From Fistulifera solaris (taxonomy: Eukaryota > Bacillariophyta > Bacillariophyceae > Naviculales > Stauroneidaceae): a stretch of 64,000 bases of DNA. Location: contig AP026127.1 of the NCBI GenBank assembly GCA_030295235.1, forward strand, positions 374,501 through 438,500. Direction: 5' to 3'. A model generated the notes under the pieces. It saw only the letters and a list, made by a program, of their open reading frames with translations, had not been told where the DNA came from and did not search any database. The position numbers and the translations under genes were made by a program. Within the stretch, counting starts at the first letter, position 1, and the number at the start of each line of letters is the position of its first letter. Positions 38,097 through 49,159 of the stretch are shown here, piece by piece.

Positions 38097-41000
38097 TCAC
38101 TGATGTAAAATACGCTTCACCAGTGGATCTCGTACATTCCCAGCTTGAATCTTCGTCAGAATATCTGCCAAATTCGTCTTCGTAGGCTCGTAGGATACAT
38201 CAACAATACCCATCGCAACTCGCTCACGTACATAGTGATATGCCACCGAATTGGACTTCTTCTTCAGAACTGATTCAGGAATACTCGAGTTCTTGATCAC
38301 CGACATATTGTCACCTTTGACAACCGCAGGATCTTCTACCGGCACACCCATCATCTGTAGTTTGTACCGTAGACCTTCGATTAACTCGACCGCCGTTTTC
38401 ATAGCACTAAACTCAGCACCAAATGTCGACGTCTCAATCAAGTTTGCTTCTTGCTGTACCATACTGTCAATGACCTGTTCAAATAGACCAAGACACCTGT
38501 ACGGAACGACGAGTAACATGGTCACCCGCCAAGTCAGCATCAACGAAACACGTTATTTGCACAGGCTTACCCAATGGCTTTGGACAATCCGTTGGAATCA
38601 TAGGCTTAGCATCTCGGTAAAAGTCATTCCAATCAGGTCTAGGTTGTCTGGCGTGCTCGACATACGAAGGATCGAACACAATCTTAGACCTTTCGTGTGA
38701 CCTCAAATATGCAAAGACATGCACAACCGCAGCTAGATGGCCTTTCCTTGGCATCGCACTGTGAGACGCAAGCATCGAAACTTCACCACAAATATCAACT
38801 CTTCCAAGCTCGACCATCCAGCGTAAAACCCCTATCTGCGAGTGATAAAACTGGATTTCGTCGTCATCGCACTCCGGCGATATGTCAAGCTCCTCGGACG
38901 GTACTTCGGTGGTAAAACACTTGACGCCTTCTTCGGTAAAGCCTCATCTCGCTTTTCCAACCAAAGACAAACGTTTCGTATTGCTTCCTTCACATATTCA
39001 TTCGAACTCATCGACCAACAAGGCTTTTCATCACCCGGGAATTGATGCTGACCAATCGTCGAACCCAAGTAGCGAGTTGGCTTGCCTATCGAACCTTCTT
39101 TCAGAAGAAAGTGTTGATCAAGCTTGTATAGAATAGCTTCCGGCGCCACAGAAACACACAGGATGTCATCCGTATAGACCAATACCAACTCGTAGTAACT
39201 AGTCCCATCCGCTTTCTGTGCCGGCCGTATCCATACATCGTTATCCCATTTCGACAAGGTGTAAAACTCAACGACTCATGCAAACACTCACTCAGATATG
39301 ACCTCCACGCAGCTCCAGAACTCTTCAGTCCGTGAAGAGCTTTCACGATTTTCGACCTTTGAACTGTGGACCAAATTCGGCACCGCAAATAATAAAGATT
39401 CGCTCTCGAACTGGTGCATTCAAGTACGCATTTCCAATATCTGCCGCCATAATGTCCAAATCGTTCAATGCCGCGAAGTAGGAAGGCAATCCGCACGCTT
39501 TCTCTCGATTCAACACTAGCATAGGTAATCGAGCTCGGCGGATCCGTCATGTGTCCCCCCTGCTACGAGGGCGGGCCTTCCGTGTGAAATCTGGTTTTAT
39601 ATCAAAAACCATGTGAACCCCAATCTTGGTAAAACCAGCAGGATCGGGAGCGTCTTCGTCAAGGATCTGAAACGCCTTAGCTACCGCGACGCATCTCTTC
39701 GCGAATCGCCGCCCCAAAAGTCAGTTCCCGTGAGCGATCAATCGCCAATGCTTCTTCGACTGTCTTTGGCAATGCGATCCCATATTTCTGAGTAACACGA
39801 AAGTAGCGCTTAGCCATCGCTTTGATGATCCTGGTCCTTCTCTTGAGCGTGTAGGGAACCCACCATGAGAAAGCAGGCTCCTCAGCAATCTGTCTCGCAA
39901 CAGCAAATTCAGCTAACTGTAAAGGGTGAGACTGCTTTAGGTCTTTCAGTTTCTCCCAAGTAGTAGTGCCATCATTCCATAGACAACACAGCTTCCATCC
40001 CTTGGTAGTCCGCTTAGGATACTTTCGGTTGTTGTGGATCACGAATGCCTCTTCATGCCGGAACCGCGTCGACTCTTTCTTGTAGTCCACTATTTCCTTT
40101 AGGACATAACTCGCACGCCCATGGTCATCCACTTCGGCATAGATGGCTTCAGCGATCTGATTCGCATGATAAGCCTCCACTTCACCCGTATCAAATTCAA
40201 TCTCATACAGAGCGGTATCGAGCAAAGGGTTAGGATGGTACCGGCCAATAGGATTCCCGTCTTGATCGTGCTTCCGACCTTTAACCGCATCGTACGACAT
40301 CGAAAGTCCCCTTGCGGAAGCATTACCCTTGCTGAGACATATTGATTGTATGAATCGTAATCAAACTCATCAGCTTCCTTTATCTCGGGAACTTCGGGAT
40401 CTTGCGACCGGTCGGAACATAGTATTCCAACTCTGGGGTGCGCTCGTCTTCCGGTATCTCGGTCGGATCCAAGGGCATGGCTCGGTCCTTCAGCTTTTGC
40501 TCCAACGTCATGCGTGAACTTTGCCTTCAACTCAGCAACGGCTTGGCTATTCTGTTCCTCAACTGACAAAGGGAAAACACTTGTACGGGAAATCGGTCGA
40601 CCAGAAGCGGGTAGGATCCTAGCACATAGGACATCACCGACATCGAAACTGGGACCAAGGTATCTTCCAAGATGCTTCCTTTCCATATTTTCGTCTTGAG
40701 GCGAGATAAACCAAACCCAATCATACCAACCGAACTCACAAATGTGTGAAATATCAGCGGTGTCCCCTGTCAAAAGCGTCATGCGGCACTTCACCATCTA
40801 ACTGTCTTATGGAAAGACAAGAGTGGCTCCGAACATACGCGTGGTAGACCAAACATAGGTCCCATAGACAACGTGGGGAATTCGTGCGAATCATAGCACG
40901 CCCTATACATCCTTTTCAATTCACGAATGCCGTCTTCAGCGAGGGTTGGCGTTAGCGGTGTGCTTCGATCGGCCTAATGGTCGCTTGCACTCGCTATGCC

Positions 41001-42106
41001 TCTTCGCTTAAACTCTCCTGCTGTCAACTCTCCGGCATTGTCCGGAATTAAAGTGTTAGGGACTCCGACGCTGACGAAACAAGTTGTCAAGCGTGTAATG
41101 GGCATCGCTTTTCTTTTCAATCGGGTCCACACATATCCAGTGAAAGGGGGTGCAATACACAGCCGCATATTTGTTACCCAGCAGTGAGACACATGTACCG
41201 ACCAGAATGTCGCAGTACATCTCCGTATTAAGCCGAGGATAACGCAGCTGGTACGCCAAATGGTTTGAGACGGCGCGTTCCAGAGACTGTCGAGAAGTCC
41301 CGAATTGCCCGTTCGCTGGAATCATCCCTATACTCCATCGTTTTGCCAAATCTTCGGGTGTGACATATGCTTTCCGGTTCTTCGTTGAGATTGCGGCACT
41401 TGTAAGCGAAGCAGCATACGAATCGATGTCAAAAGCTGCCGAACCGCGCTCAGCTGAAATCACAGCAATCGAACGAGCTGGCGGGACAAGCGTGCGCTCA
41501 CTCGTAACCGAACCAAGCATCCTCTGTCCCCCCTAAAACGAAGCTCAGAGTCAAGGGAAACACGCAATGAGTCCTCATCATGCTGGCGTGGTTAGAATCC
41601 ATAGGATCCCAGAACGACTTCGGAGGTGACGTTTACATGGATGCAGTCAACGTCCGAGCTCAGTTCTTTGTCGGTCGGTCGGCGAAAGTGGGGAAATATG
41701 AAATAGTCCCCATCAGTTTCAAAGGAATCTGGAGAGCTGGCTCAGAAAACAAAATAGAATGGCTCTCCGGGCGACGCGTTGTTCCGGGAGGTAGGTGTAG
41801 GAGAGGAGTTTCATTCACAACGACTTGGTTGTGCCGGGGTTGAGCGGGGCTGATCAAGTGTCGATGCATGTTTGAAAAGTAGAGTGACTGGTGAAAGAAC
41901 AAAACGTGGGTTTGCAGCGTCGTGGGGCAATCGTATGCAACCGCAACTGTACCAATGGGAACTTTGGTCACTTTCCCAAGAGAACTAATGAATGGTTCCA
42001 CCGAAACTGTTTCACGGGTATCATACACGAGAACCGCGTCTTTACCGAACGAGCAAGTATCACAGTGCGAGTCCAATTCAGCTCTACCAGGAGTCTGTTG
42101 TCGCAT
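38097..42106 (-). pseudogene. Copia pol region (protease, integrase, RT, RNase H), fossil
   Basis: Polyprotein region of the copia element. Recognisable pieces are the protease Asp motif, an integrase core, the RT active-site box and the RNase H end, in copia order. The reading frame is broken in many places. Part of the element entered at 37708-44513. Confidence 0.85.
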
Positions 42107-42134
42107 TGCCGCCGCGAACTCGCTGCACCGCCAG

Positions 42135-43640
42135 TCAAGGTCGTCGACTCATGCGGTTACCTGTCGACTCAACCACATCGTCACTATCGGAGTCAGCCGT
42201 CTCAACAGCTGAAGCATTTCGCGTTTCGGACTTAGCCCTTTCACGAGCATTGCGAACTTCTTCCTGTTTCTCTTTCGGTAACTTGATCCACTCCTTCCAT
42301 TTGTAGTACGGGACACCATCTTTGCCTCTCTTTGCTTTTCCGCCCTTTCCTTTACCAGATTTGCCGCCACCTTTCTTGTTGTTACCGCCGCCAGAATTTC
42401 TGGTAACCGAAGAAATGTTGCGAGTGGAACCACGGGTCTTTGCTGCATCTTGCTTCTTTCTATCAACCTGCTCAGCCAAGTAGTTCATCGCGCTCGAAGG
42501 TACTTTCCAACACAGCATCAGCCCGGACGCGCTCGACGCTCATCTTTAGTTCATCTGCCCAGATGTTGTCTAGAAAGATTCGCACCTTCCTATCTTCAGT
42601 CATCACCTCACCCGCCTCTTCCAAGTCCAAGAAAGCCAAGTTAAGCTTCTGACAGTAGTCTTCAAAGGTAAAGTTACGCCTTTCCATCATAGAAGACTGT
42701 CGAAAGGACTCGGTCAGCATGAGCAATGTTGCGCTTCTGATAAGAACGCCCCATATAGTGAGTCTTCAAGGCAAAATAAGCGGCGTCCATCTTTGCTGTA
42801 AGCAAAAGGCTTAACCCAATTCCAAGCTGGTCCACCGTGTGAAACCTGACGAATAACGCTCCACAGCATCATATTGTCTTCTTCATACTGGTCTCCATCA
42901 TGGCGAAAGTCGACGAACAAGTTCCGACATAGCATCAGGGACACCGAAACCTGGATCATCAACCCCTTCGATTCCATCGGGATCGACATGCTCCCGCACA
43001 AGGTACGACAAAGGCGCACCATAAGCTCCAAGGTGATTGCCAAGTACCTCGTCGATGTCTTCAATCGTCTTCCGAGCGTTTTCCACCTTCAACAACACAT
43101 CGATCTTAGGAAGATCTTTGTTGGTCTCACGCATGCGACGAATGCGCCACGCGAAAGTCCAAGCGCTGCTCCAATCGAGCAAGAGTTGCAAAGCCAGGAA
43201 CAAACTCGCTGCAAGCGGTGCAAGTGGAAAAGGAAGTAGCGAAGCTGACGAACACGGAGCTCAAGATTGACTCCGATCGCAATACCACGGTTCGGAATCA
43301 TCGCAGGTACCATCGGTGCAGCCTCCGCTCCAACCGCAGGAGGGACAAAGGCTGGGTTTGGAATCAAACCCCCAGGGTTTCGAATCTTCGTAAAGATCTC
43401 CTGAACGTACTTATCACTCCGGTGCGTCAAGTCGTCAAACGCTGGTAATGCCTTGGCCATTGATGGCCTGACGAGCTGCCGCATCCTCAATAAAGAGGAC
43501 ATCACGGAGGTAGTTGTTGAATGCAGCAAGATTGGCTGCCATCGTAAACAAGGAGAAAGGAGAGAAAGTTCACAAATCGGAATGCTAGGAGATAAAAACG
43601 TAAACGACGTTTTCTTTTCTTTTTGTGTGCGAAACTGCAT
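42135..43640 (-). pseudogene. Copia gag-like region, fossil
   Basis: Capsid-type region of the same element, upstream of protease in element orientation. It has the charged helical composition expected of gag and a Gly/Lys-rich basic stretch near its end (SGGGNNKKGGGKSGKGKGG). Broken in several places. No CCHC zinc knuckle was identified by eye. Confidence 0.6.
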
Positions 43641-44425
43641 CGTCGCTAAAACGTTTGCACGAAATTCCGACCCCTTTACTCTCCCCTTCGAGAGTGTTGT
43701 TTACTGTAGGGAACTCCAGTGTAAAGCGCCAAAAGTGCCCTTATGTACGTAAGGCCATTGTACACACTAGGCCCTACAGAACAATCGTCCACACCCTCAT
43801 TTAGCTCTGAATCCGTTCATAGTCAAAAAGACAGATCGGCCTAAACAGTATAGAACACGACCTCGGACAGGCCAAAATACACGCACAACACGATTTCACT
43901 TGCGCAACTTCTCGCGAAATCCGACGATGTTGTGCTTTGACCGCCTCTGGAGGAAAAACATCCCTCCACCATGAGGACTTCGCAACAATCGGGTGAATAA
44001 TTCACTCATTTATGTATTCTAGCATTAAAGGTGTATTAGCATGTATACGAGGCGTCCCCCATATTTTACCGACAAGTGACATAATCACTGTGGTCCGATG
44101 CATCCATCGACAGAGCCAGAACTGTCAATAAAGGAAAGCAACGGTGCTTCATAAGCGCTAATTACCTCACAAACCCAGCCATCTAATCAAGACATATGAT
44201 TAACATGATGACTCCATGGGGTCGACCTTTACATAAGGTCATGATCTCACATTTTCATGTGGACAATTGTCGACTTCCGACAACGCCGAGATCATCTCCT
44301 TGACCACTCAAGCCCAACAGTTAGTAACACATACATAAGGAACATTACTCTTACGATATTACCATTGTTTTCCTGTGTATTTCATCGTTTCAGAGGGATT
44401 CATCGCGAAACCCCGGTTTTTAACC

Positions 44426-44513
44426 CGAAATAAGGCAGTGGTGTAAAATTATGACTACAAGTGTTACATCTACCACGGAGGCTTCCCCGTCTGTACTACA
44501 CTCGGTTATTTCG
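44426..44513. repeat. Terminal direct repeat, right copy (88 bp)
   Basis: Exact copy of 37708-37795 in the same orientation. It forms the 5' end of the minus-strand element. Confidence 0.85.
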
Positions 44514-44652
44514 AGAAAGTATCGTCCGGTACTACAAATGGCTATGTACCCGAAAGGATAAAAATGCTGCAGATTATGAAGATTTTGATGCACTCTCGAA
44601 AGTCTATGCAGTAGTTACCAGTATTGATTAGATGAACACAAATGATTCCAGC

Positions 44653-45794
44653 TCACTCATCTTCCAACCCCAAAAGCTTGGCCGTCACCGGAGGCGATGG
44701 CACTATACCCGAAGGATTCAGCGGAAACAATTGCGCAAAGTACGAGGCACAGGCATCCGCGAGATCAATCGATTGCGACACCGCCGGATGTTCCTTCCAA
44801 CAACGTTGGAGCCACACGTGGAGATGTGGATAATCCCGGATCCGCGTATGACCTCCGGCGGCGCGAAACAAGGGTGCGTAAGCACCGTCGAATCGCACAA
44901 TGGTGGGAAGCAACCGCAAGTCGGCCACTGTGAATTGGTCACCGCACAAGTAGCGATTCGACGACAAGATGCGATTGCAACGATCCAGACCTTCTCGAAC
45001 ATCCGACGACGCCTGGTTGTATGCACTTTGCGTAGTAGCAAAGCCACACCGATACACTCCATTGTTGATTAAATTGTAGACCCAATCATTGATTTCATCG
45101 ACTTCTCGTCGTTTCTCTTCTGGATACAAATTTTTGGGACTATCCACTCCGTGCTTCTTTTGTGCCGCATCATTCAGGAGCTGTACAATTTCACTCGATT
45201 CATTGGATACAATCGTTTGACTTCGTACATTGACGAGCAAAGGAGCCGTACAACGACCTTGGAATCCGGGCGACAATGTTTCGTACAGTTCTCGCAAATC
45301 ACGACACCCTCCAAACAGACGATCGGGTTGTGTTGCGGAAAAATCCATCCTCCACGACTGGCTTGTTTCGGATTCTCTTGAAGCCGAGTCACCGATATTC
45401 TATCGTCCAGTTGCAGATACAACAGTGCGAGGAGTGTCCGCTGACACCAGGGACACGGGTTCCCTACGTACAAATGATAAGTACCCTGCTCCAAATCCAA
45501 AGGCGGTGCGGAAGAGAACGAATACGATGGTCGTTGGTAATTGCCCTTATCATCTTGGGGTGCCAATTCGACCATCATGGTCTTCCACGCCAGTTTCCAA
45601 GATTCAGATACCGTTTGTACTATGACACCTTGCGGTACGAGACCTCCTGCCAATTCCAATAGATTGAATCCCTTGTTGAGTTTTTCAGCCAGCAGACGAG
45701 TTTGTCTCGAACGATGATTCGGGTGGACGAGAAAGGCTTGACACCAAGATCCGACAAGGAGAGTTGCGCCGAGCAAAGAAATTCTGTTTCTCAT
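44653..45794 (-). CDS. Glutathionyl-hydroquinone reductase / omega-type GST, likely plastid
   Basis: GST-fold enzyme of the Ecm4/YqjG type, which reduces glutathionyl-quinones. The thioredoxin half carries the active site GNPCPWCQRTLLALLY. The family block ELYETLSPGFQGRCTAPLLV follows, then TIVSNESSEIVQLLN. The helical half has CGDQFTVADLRLLPTIVRFD. A signal peptide ends in CQAFLVHP, which fits plastid import. The frame changes at 45339-45343, where five A on the plus strand should be six to give GGWIFSATQPDRLFGG. That is a family-conserved segment, so a missing base in the sequence is likely. About 380 aa when joined. Confidence 0.88.
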
Positions 45795-46106
45795 GACTAC
45801 AGCGTACCGGCCTTTTTGCTACGCGCTTGAAATGCAATGAAACGTGCCTGGAATAACAGAAACACTTATGTGAAGATTATTGCTGATAGAATGATAAGAA
45901 TGAATAAGGAAGGTAGCAGCGATCATGCGATTTCCGTTTTTGTGAGAAAAAGACGTTCAACGCTACACTTTATAGCATAGTAACTAGAAAGATTTTCTAC
46001 TCCGTAATATTTTATTTTTTGATGCGACGATAATCCGACGCGACGAGCGGGCCTTTTCATCGTCATATCTCTTGGCGTTTCATTACAATATTATGCATAT
46101 TTCACA

Positions 46107-46809
46107 ATGAATTCAATAAAACATAGTATTTTTGCTGCACTGCTGATACTGACAGGCTCAAGCCATGCGGCGTTAATCTTGCATCGGCGCCAAGTTGTGT
46201 CGGGGCTGTCATTGCTTCCTTATTGGTTTCCTCTCCAAGAAGGTGCTTCAGCTGCGGATAGTTTATCATCAACCATGTTCCAACCGGCAACACCCGATCG
46301 ACCACAGATACCATTGCCTGTAAATCAGAATGCCCCATCTACTGTCATTGAAGGTAAAATGTCTATTGGGTTCTCTAGAGGATTATCGTATTGACACTCT
46401 TCTAACACATTCTTGTCATCTGTTGACTAAAGCATTACTCTATTACAAAAATCCACGCTCCAATCAACGACCTTTGGCAAATGACTCTTTTTTGATAACG
46501 GCCCGTGATGCACCCAATGGAAACATTGTCGCCGCCGCCAGGATACCCGTCGGAAAAGTGGCGTTGCCGTTGCGCTTTACCATGAGTGAAGCGAATGCCA
46601 TTGACCGAGACGCTTTTCTGAGCACCGTACAAGAGAAGGATCTTTGGTTGGAAGTACAAGTGTGTGCGCCGCCGACAACGGCGAATGAGGATCGTCTCTC
46701 GTGTTCATCTTCGCAATCCAGGATGAAAGCGCAAGGTGTGGCCAAATTAATCCGATTCGAAAATAACTCTGTCACCATCCGTGCACCAGCATCATTACCG
46801 CTAGAATAA
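46107..46809 (+). CDS. Secreted or plastid protein with CcmH/NrfG-tail-like beta domain, one intron
   Basis: Exons 46107-46353 and 46433-46809 flank a 79-bp GT-AG intron and give 207 residues. A signal peptide (KHSIFAALLILTGSSHA) opens the protein. The spliced part ALLYYKNPRSNQRP leads into SFLITARDAPNGNIVAAARI and LPLRFTMSEANAI. That pattern (LFVxAR...PxAVxRxPxxxLPLxFxLxDxxAM) is known from the C-terminal beta domain of bacterial cytochrome c maturation proteins of the CcmH/CcmI group. A role in an organelle is inferred. Its 3' end overlaps the convergent pirin gene by 38 bp. Confidence 0.75.
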
Positions 46810-48112
46810 GGAAGTAATAAATTGCTTCTTTCGTCACGGACATTATCGAAACAGATTCGTTCGTTGGGGATTCGCCTCGATATGCTTTTTTCCACTCGTC
46901 GTCGGACAGTTTGTGACTCCACGGCATCCCAAACATTCCCCTTTGATAATCGGAATAGGCTTGATTGATTTCGAGGGAATTTGACAGGACCATACTACCA
47001 CTCGAAACACACGGTTCACGGAGTGGATCGCCGGCGAGAAAGAGAAAATCCACCACGGTATCACGGTCCGTGTTTTGTAGCACAATGGGACCCTGGATTC
47101 CTGGTTCAATATACGCGACCGAATGGACGGGTATGGGCGTTTCGGCGCACGCCAAACCATTACCTTTGCGAACATACAACAGTGCGGTCTCAAAATGCGG
47201 CTCTTCGTTGTAAATCCAAGTACCACCCGGTTCGATTTGAACGTGCAAGATACAAAGAGGAGAGTGGATCGGTGCCGCCGCGGTGGTTCCAGCGAAGTTC
47301 CCCGCCAGCACCAGAGTCCGGGACGTTGCGTCTTGTATGAGGGGGGTTTCCTCGGAGCCGCCCAACAAGACCGTCATGGGCTCGTTCATTTTCTCGGAAA
47401 TGGGCACATTGAGCCACAACTGATACAATTCTTGTCGTGTCGGTTTCCACCACGAACGGATCGTGTTGTCAAACATTTCTTCGTGCAATATCCCGGAGCC
47501 GGTATGAAGCCATTGCGTGTGTTTGTGTTCGGTATTACCCGTCAAGACTCCATGATTTTCCGAGTGCAAGGCATTCCCGTACGTTTGACGAACTCCCACA
47601 GAATCTCGATGCACAAAACCTCCATCCAATATGTAAGTGACCGTGACAAAACCAGCATGAAGATGAGCAGAGAAGCCCTCTGGGAAGAAGGTGGCCTGCA
47701 GGCATCGAATGGGGTCCCACGCCGCGAAGGAATGGCAGTGATGTACCAGCATGACAAACGGCGACGTTTCTGGGTAGGCGAAAAAGTTGGGACAGACCCG
47801 TCCCGTGATCCAATCTTCCCACGCCGCCGCGGTGGCGGCCCCGAAGAGTTGTTGGATCATCCATAACACGACGCCATTTACGACGGGCCACACGGGCAAT
47901 CGAGCAAATGTTTCGACACGTGCCACGGGTCGGGACAACGAAACGTTCTCTTTTTTTGTTGTAATTGAACTTTCTGCTCGCGCTTCTGCGGTATGTTCTG
48001 CTGGCTGCTCTGCCATTCCATGGTAGGAAGGGCGATGCAAACGGAAGGAAGTAGTTGCGAAGGCATCCGCTTCCGTGAGCCAGATACAAAGCAGCAGGAA
48101 GACGAATTTCAT
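46772..48112 (-). CDS. Pirin-family cupin protein with plastid-type leader and C-terminal membrane span
   Basis: 446 residues. A signal peptide (MKFVFLLLCIWLTEADA) is followed by FATT, which fits plastid import. The cupin core has VTYILDGGFVHRDSVG, then TEHKHTQWLHTGSGILHEEM, the pirin-type metal-binding histidines and glutamate. A second hydrophobic stretch lies near residues 85-100, and the C-terminus ends in a probable membrane helix (FLILAVMMLVHGW), which is unusual for pirins. Some pirins are quercetin dioxygenases or transcription cofactors; here neither can be assigned. Convergent and overlapping by 38 bp with the 46.1 kb gene. Confidence 0.88.
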   Translation of the reverse strand: MKFVFLLLCIWLTEADAFATTSFRLHRPSYHGMAEQPAEHTAEARAESSITTKKENVSLSRPVARVETFARLPVWPVVNGVVLWMIQQLFGAATAAAWEDWITGRVCPNFFAYPETSPFVMLVHHCHSFAAWDPIRCLQATFFPEGFSAHLHAGFVTVTYILDGGFVHRDSVGVRQTYGNALHSENHGVLTGNTEHKHTQWLHTGSGILHEEMFDNTIRSWWKPTRQELYQLWLNVPISEKMNEPMTVLLGGSEETPLIQDATSRTLVLAGNFAGTTAAAPIHSPLCILHVQIEPGGTWIYNEEPHFETALLYVRKGNGLACAETPIPVHSVAYIEPGIQGPIVLQNTDRDTVVDFLFLAGDPLREPCVSSGSMVLSNSLEINQAYSDYQRGMFGMPWSHKLSDDEWKKAYRGESPTNESVSIMSVTKEAIYYFLILAVMMLVHGW

Positions 48113-49159
48113 GGATGATTTTCTCCGAGAGGCAAAGTGGGTTCTTTAATTTATGCTGATGCTGGTTGTTATGTTACACTCCGTAGTTTGTTCTTGTGCG
48201 TTTGAATCTAAAGACTTTATATAGTCCTTAGTTTGAATCATCGACCATGAAGATGAATGACAACAAAACCGCGATATGCATGGTTTTTGCGTTTTTTTTG
48301 CGCTCGAACGTCACGCTCATGACTGAAATGCAGTCGTGGTGATCTTAAACTAACACATTGGGTCTATAGTGAGCGACCGGGACACCCAATTCGCACAATT
48401 TTAGACATGAAGAATCATGTGTGCCTTTAAAAATATTGCTAAATGTTATTGCAACGATTTCAGAACAATCGATTATAGTACACGCATGCACAATTTATTT
48501 GTGATTTATATTTCATTGAATCTCTATCCCGCGACACGTGACTGAATGTAGTCGTGGGAAAGGTCGCCTTCCATTTGGGACTATAGTGAGTGGCAAGACA
48601 CCAATTTCGCGTGTAGAATCAATGTGTGCATTGAAAACATCGCTACCAGGTATAGGGTAAAGGTCTATGTCTTTTCATTGGCTAGTTTTTGCTCTGTAGA
48701 AGTTCATGGCTTTCAATCCACCGACCGACGCTCGCGCGCGCATGGGATATTCCTTCCACCCGTTGACAATGACGCACTTACATGATTGAGTACTGCTACG
48801 ACATGAATGAGCTGCATTTTCGTCGTACTTCCGTCACCCGTCGTCGAAATACCCTCGTCCACGGGACGCGAATCCGTTCTGTCTGCACGGAAACTTTGAC
48901 ACTGAAAAGAGTGTAAAATGGAAGACAAACGAATAACAACGGTTGGGCCGCCAAGATTCACGTCCGTTGTCAAGACCGAATTTCCGCCTCTTTTGGCGGG
49001 ACACAATTTCTACGTAGCCTTCGTACTTGGCCGCGACCGCGCCCCGTGGACGAGACGAACGAAGTGATTTGCATGCATTGCGCGTGGATGACCATTAGTA
49101 AAAAGCAACCTCTAGCACTTTTTCATTTGCACACATACACTCAAAAAACACATTACTCG
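48113..49159. other. Intergenic with two weakly similar repeats
   Basis: No gene supported. Two diverged segments at about 48316-48420 and 48541-48640 share the order 'cagtcgtgg / tatagtgag / acacc.aattcgc'. The first also contains taaactaacac and gacatgaa, as in the 30.6-31.2 kb tandem repeat. The last 150 bp are the probable promoter of the ATP-grasp gene. A minus-strand frame at 48713-49006 ends at a GTAAGT donor but has no ATG. Confidence 0.45.

Larger units (their letters stand above)
37708..44513 (-). mobile_element. Ty1/copia LTR retrotransposon, broken copy
   Basis: A fossil of about 6.8 kb, read on the minus strand, bounded by identical 88-bp direct repeats. From 5' to 3' of the element: a long leader (about 43.65-44.4 kb), a gag-like region (about 42.1-43.6 kb), protease (about 41.7-42.1 kb, with DSHCD), integrase (about 40.9-41.5 kb), reverse transcriptase (about 38.8-40.8 kb, with YTDDILCVS) and RNase H (about 38.1-38.5 kb). 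The order protease-integrase-RT-RNase H is that of copia, and the type resembles the CoDi elements known from diatoms. It is broken, with about a dozen interruptions. Identical ends suggest a recent arrival, though they are short. AGAA occurs just outside both ends and may be part of a target duplication. Confidence 0.9.

Noticed and set aside
48713-49006. Minus-strand open frame ending at a GTAAGT donor
   Set aside because: No ATG starts it (it opens with TTG after an in-frame stop), no clear partner exon is found, and no domain is recognised.
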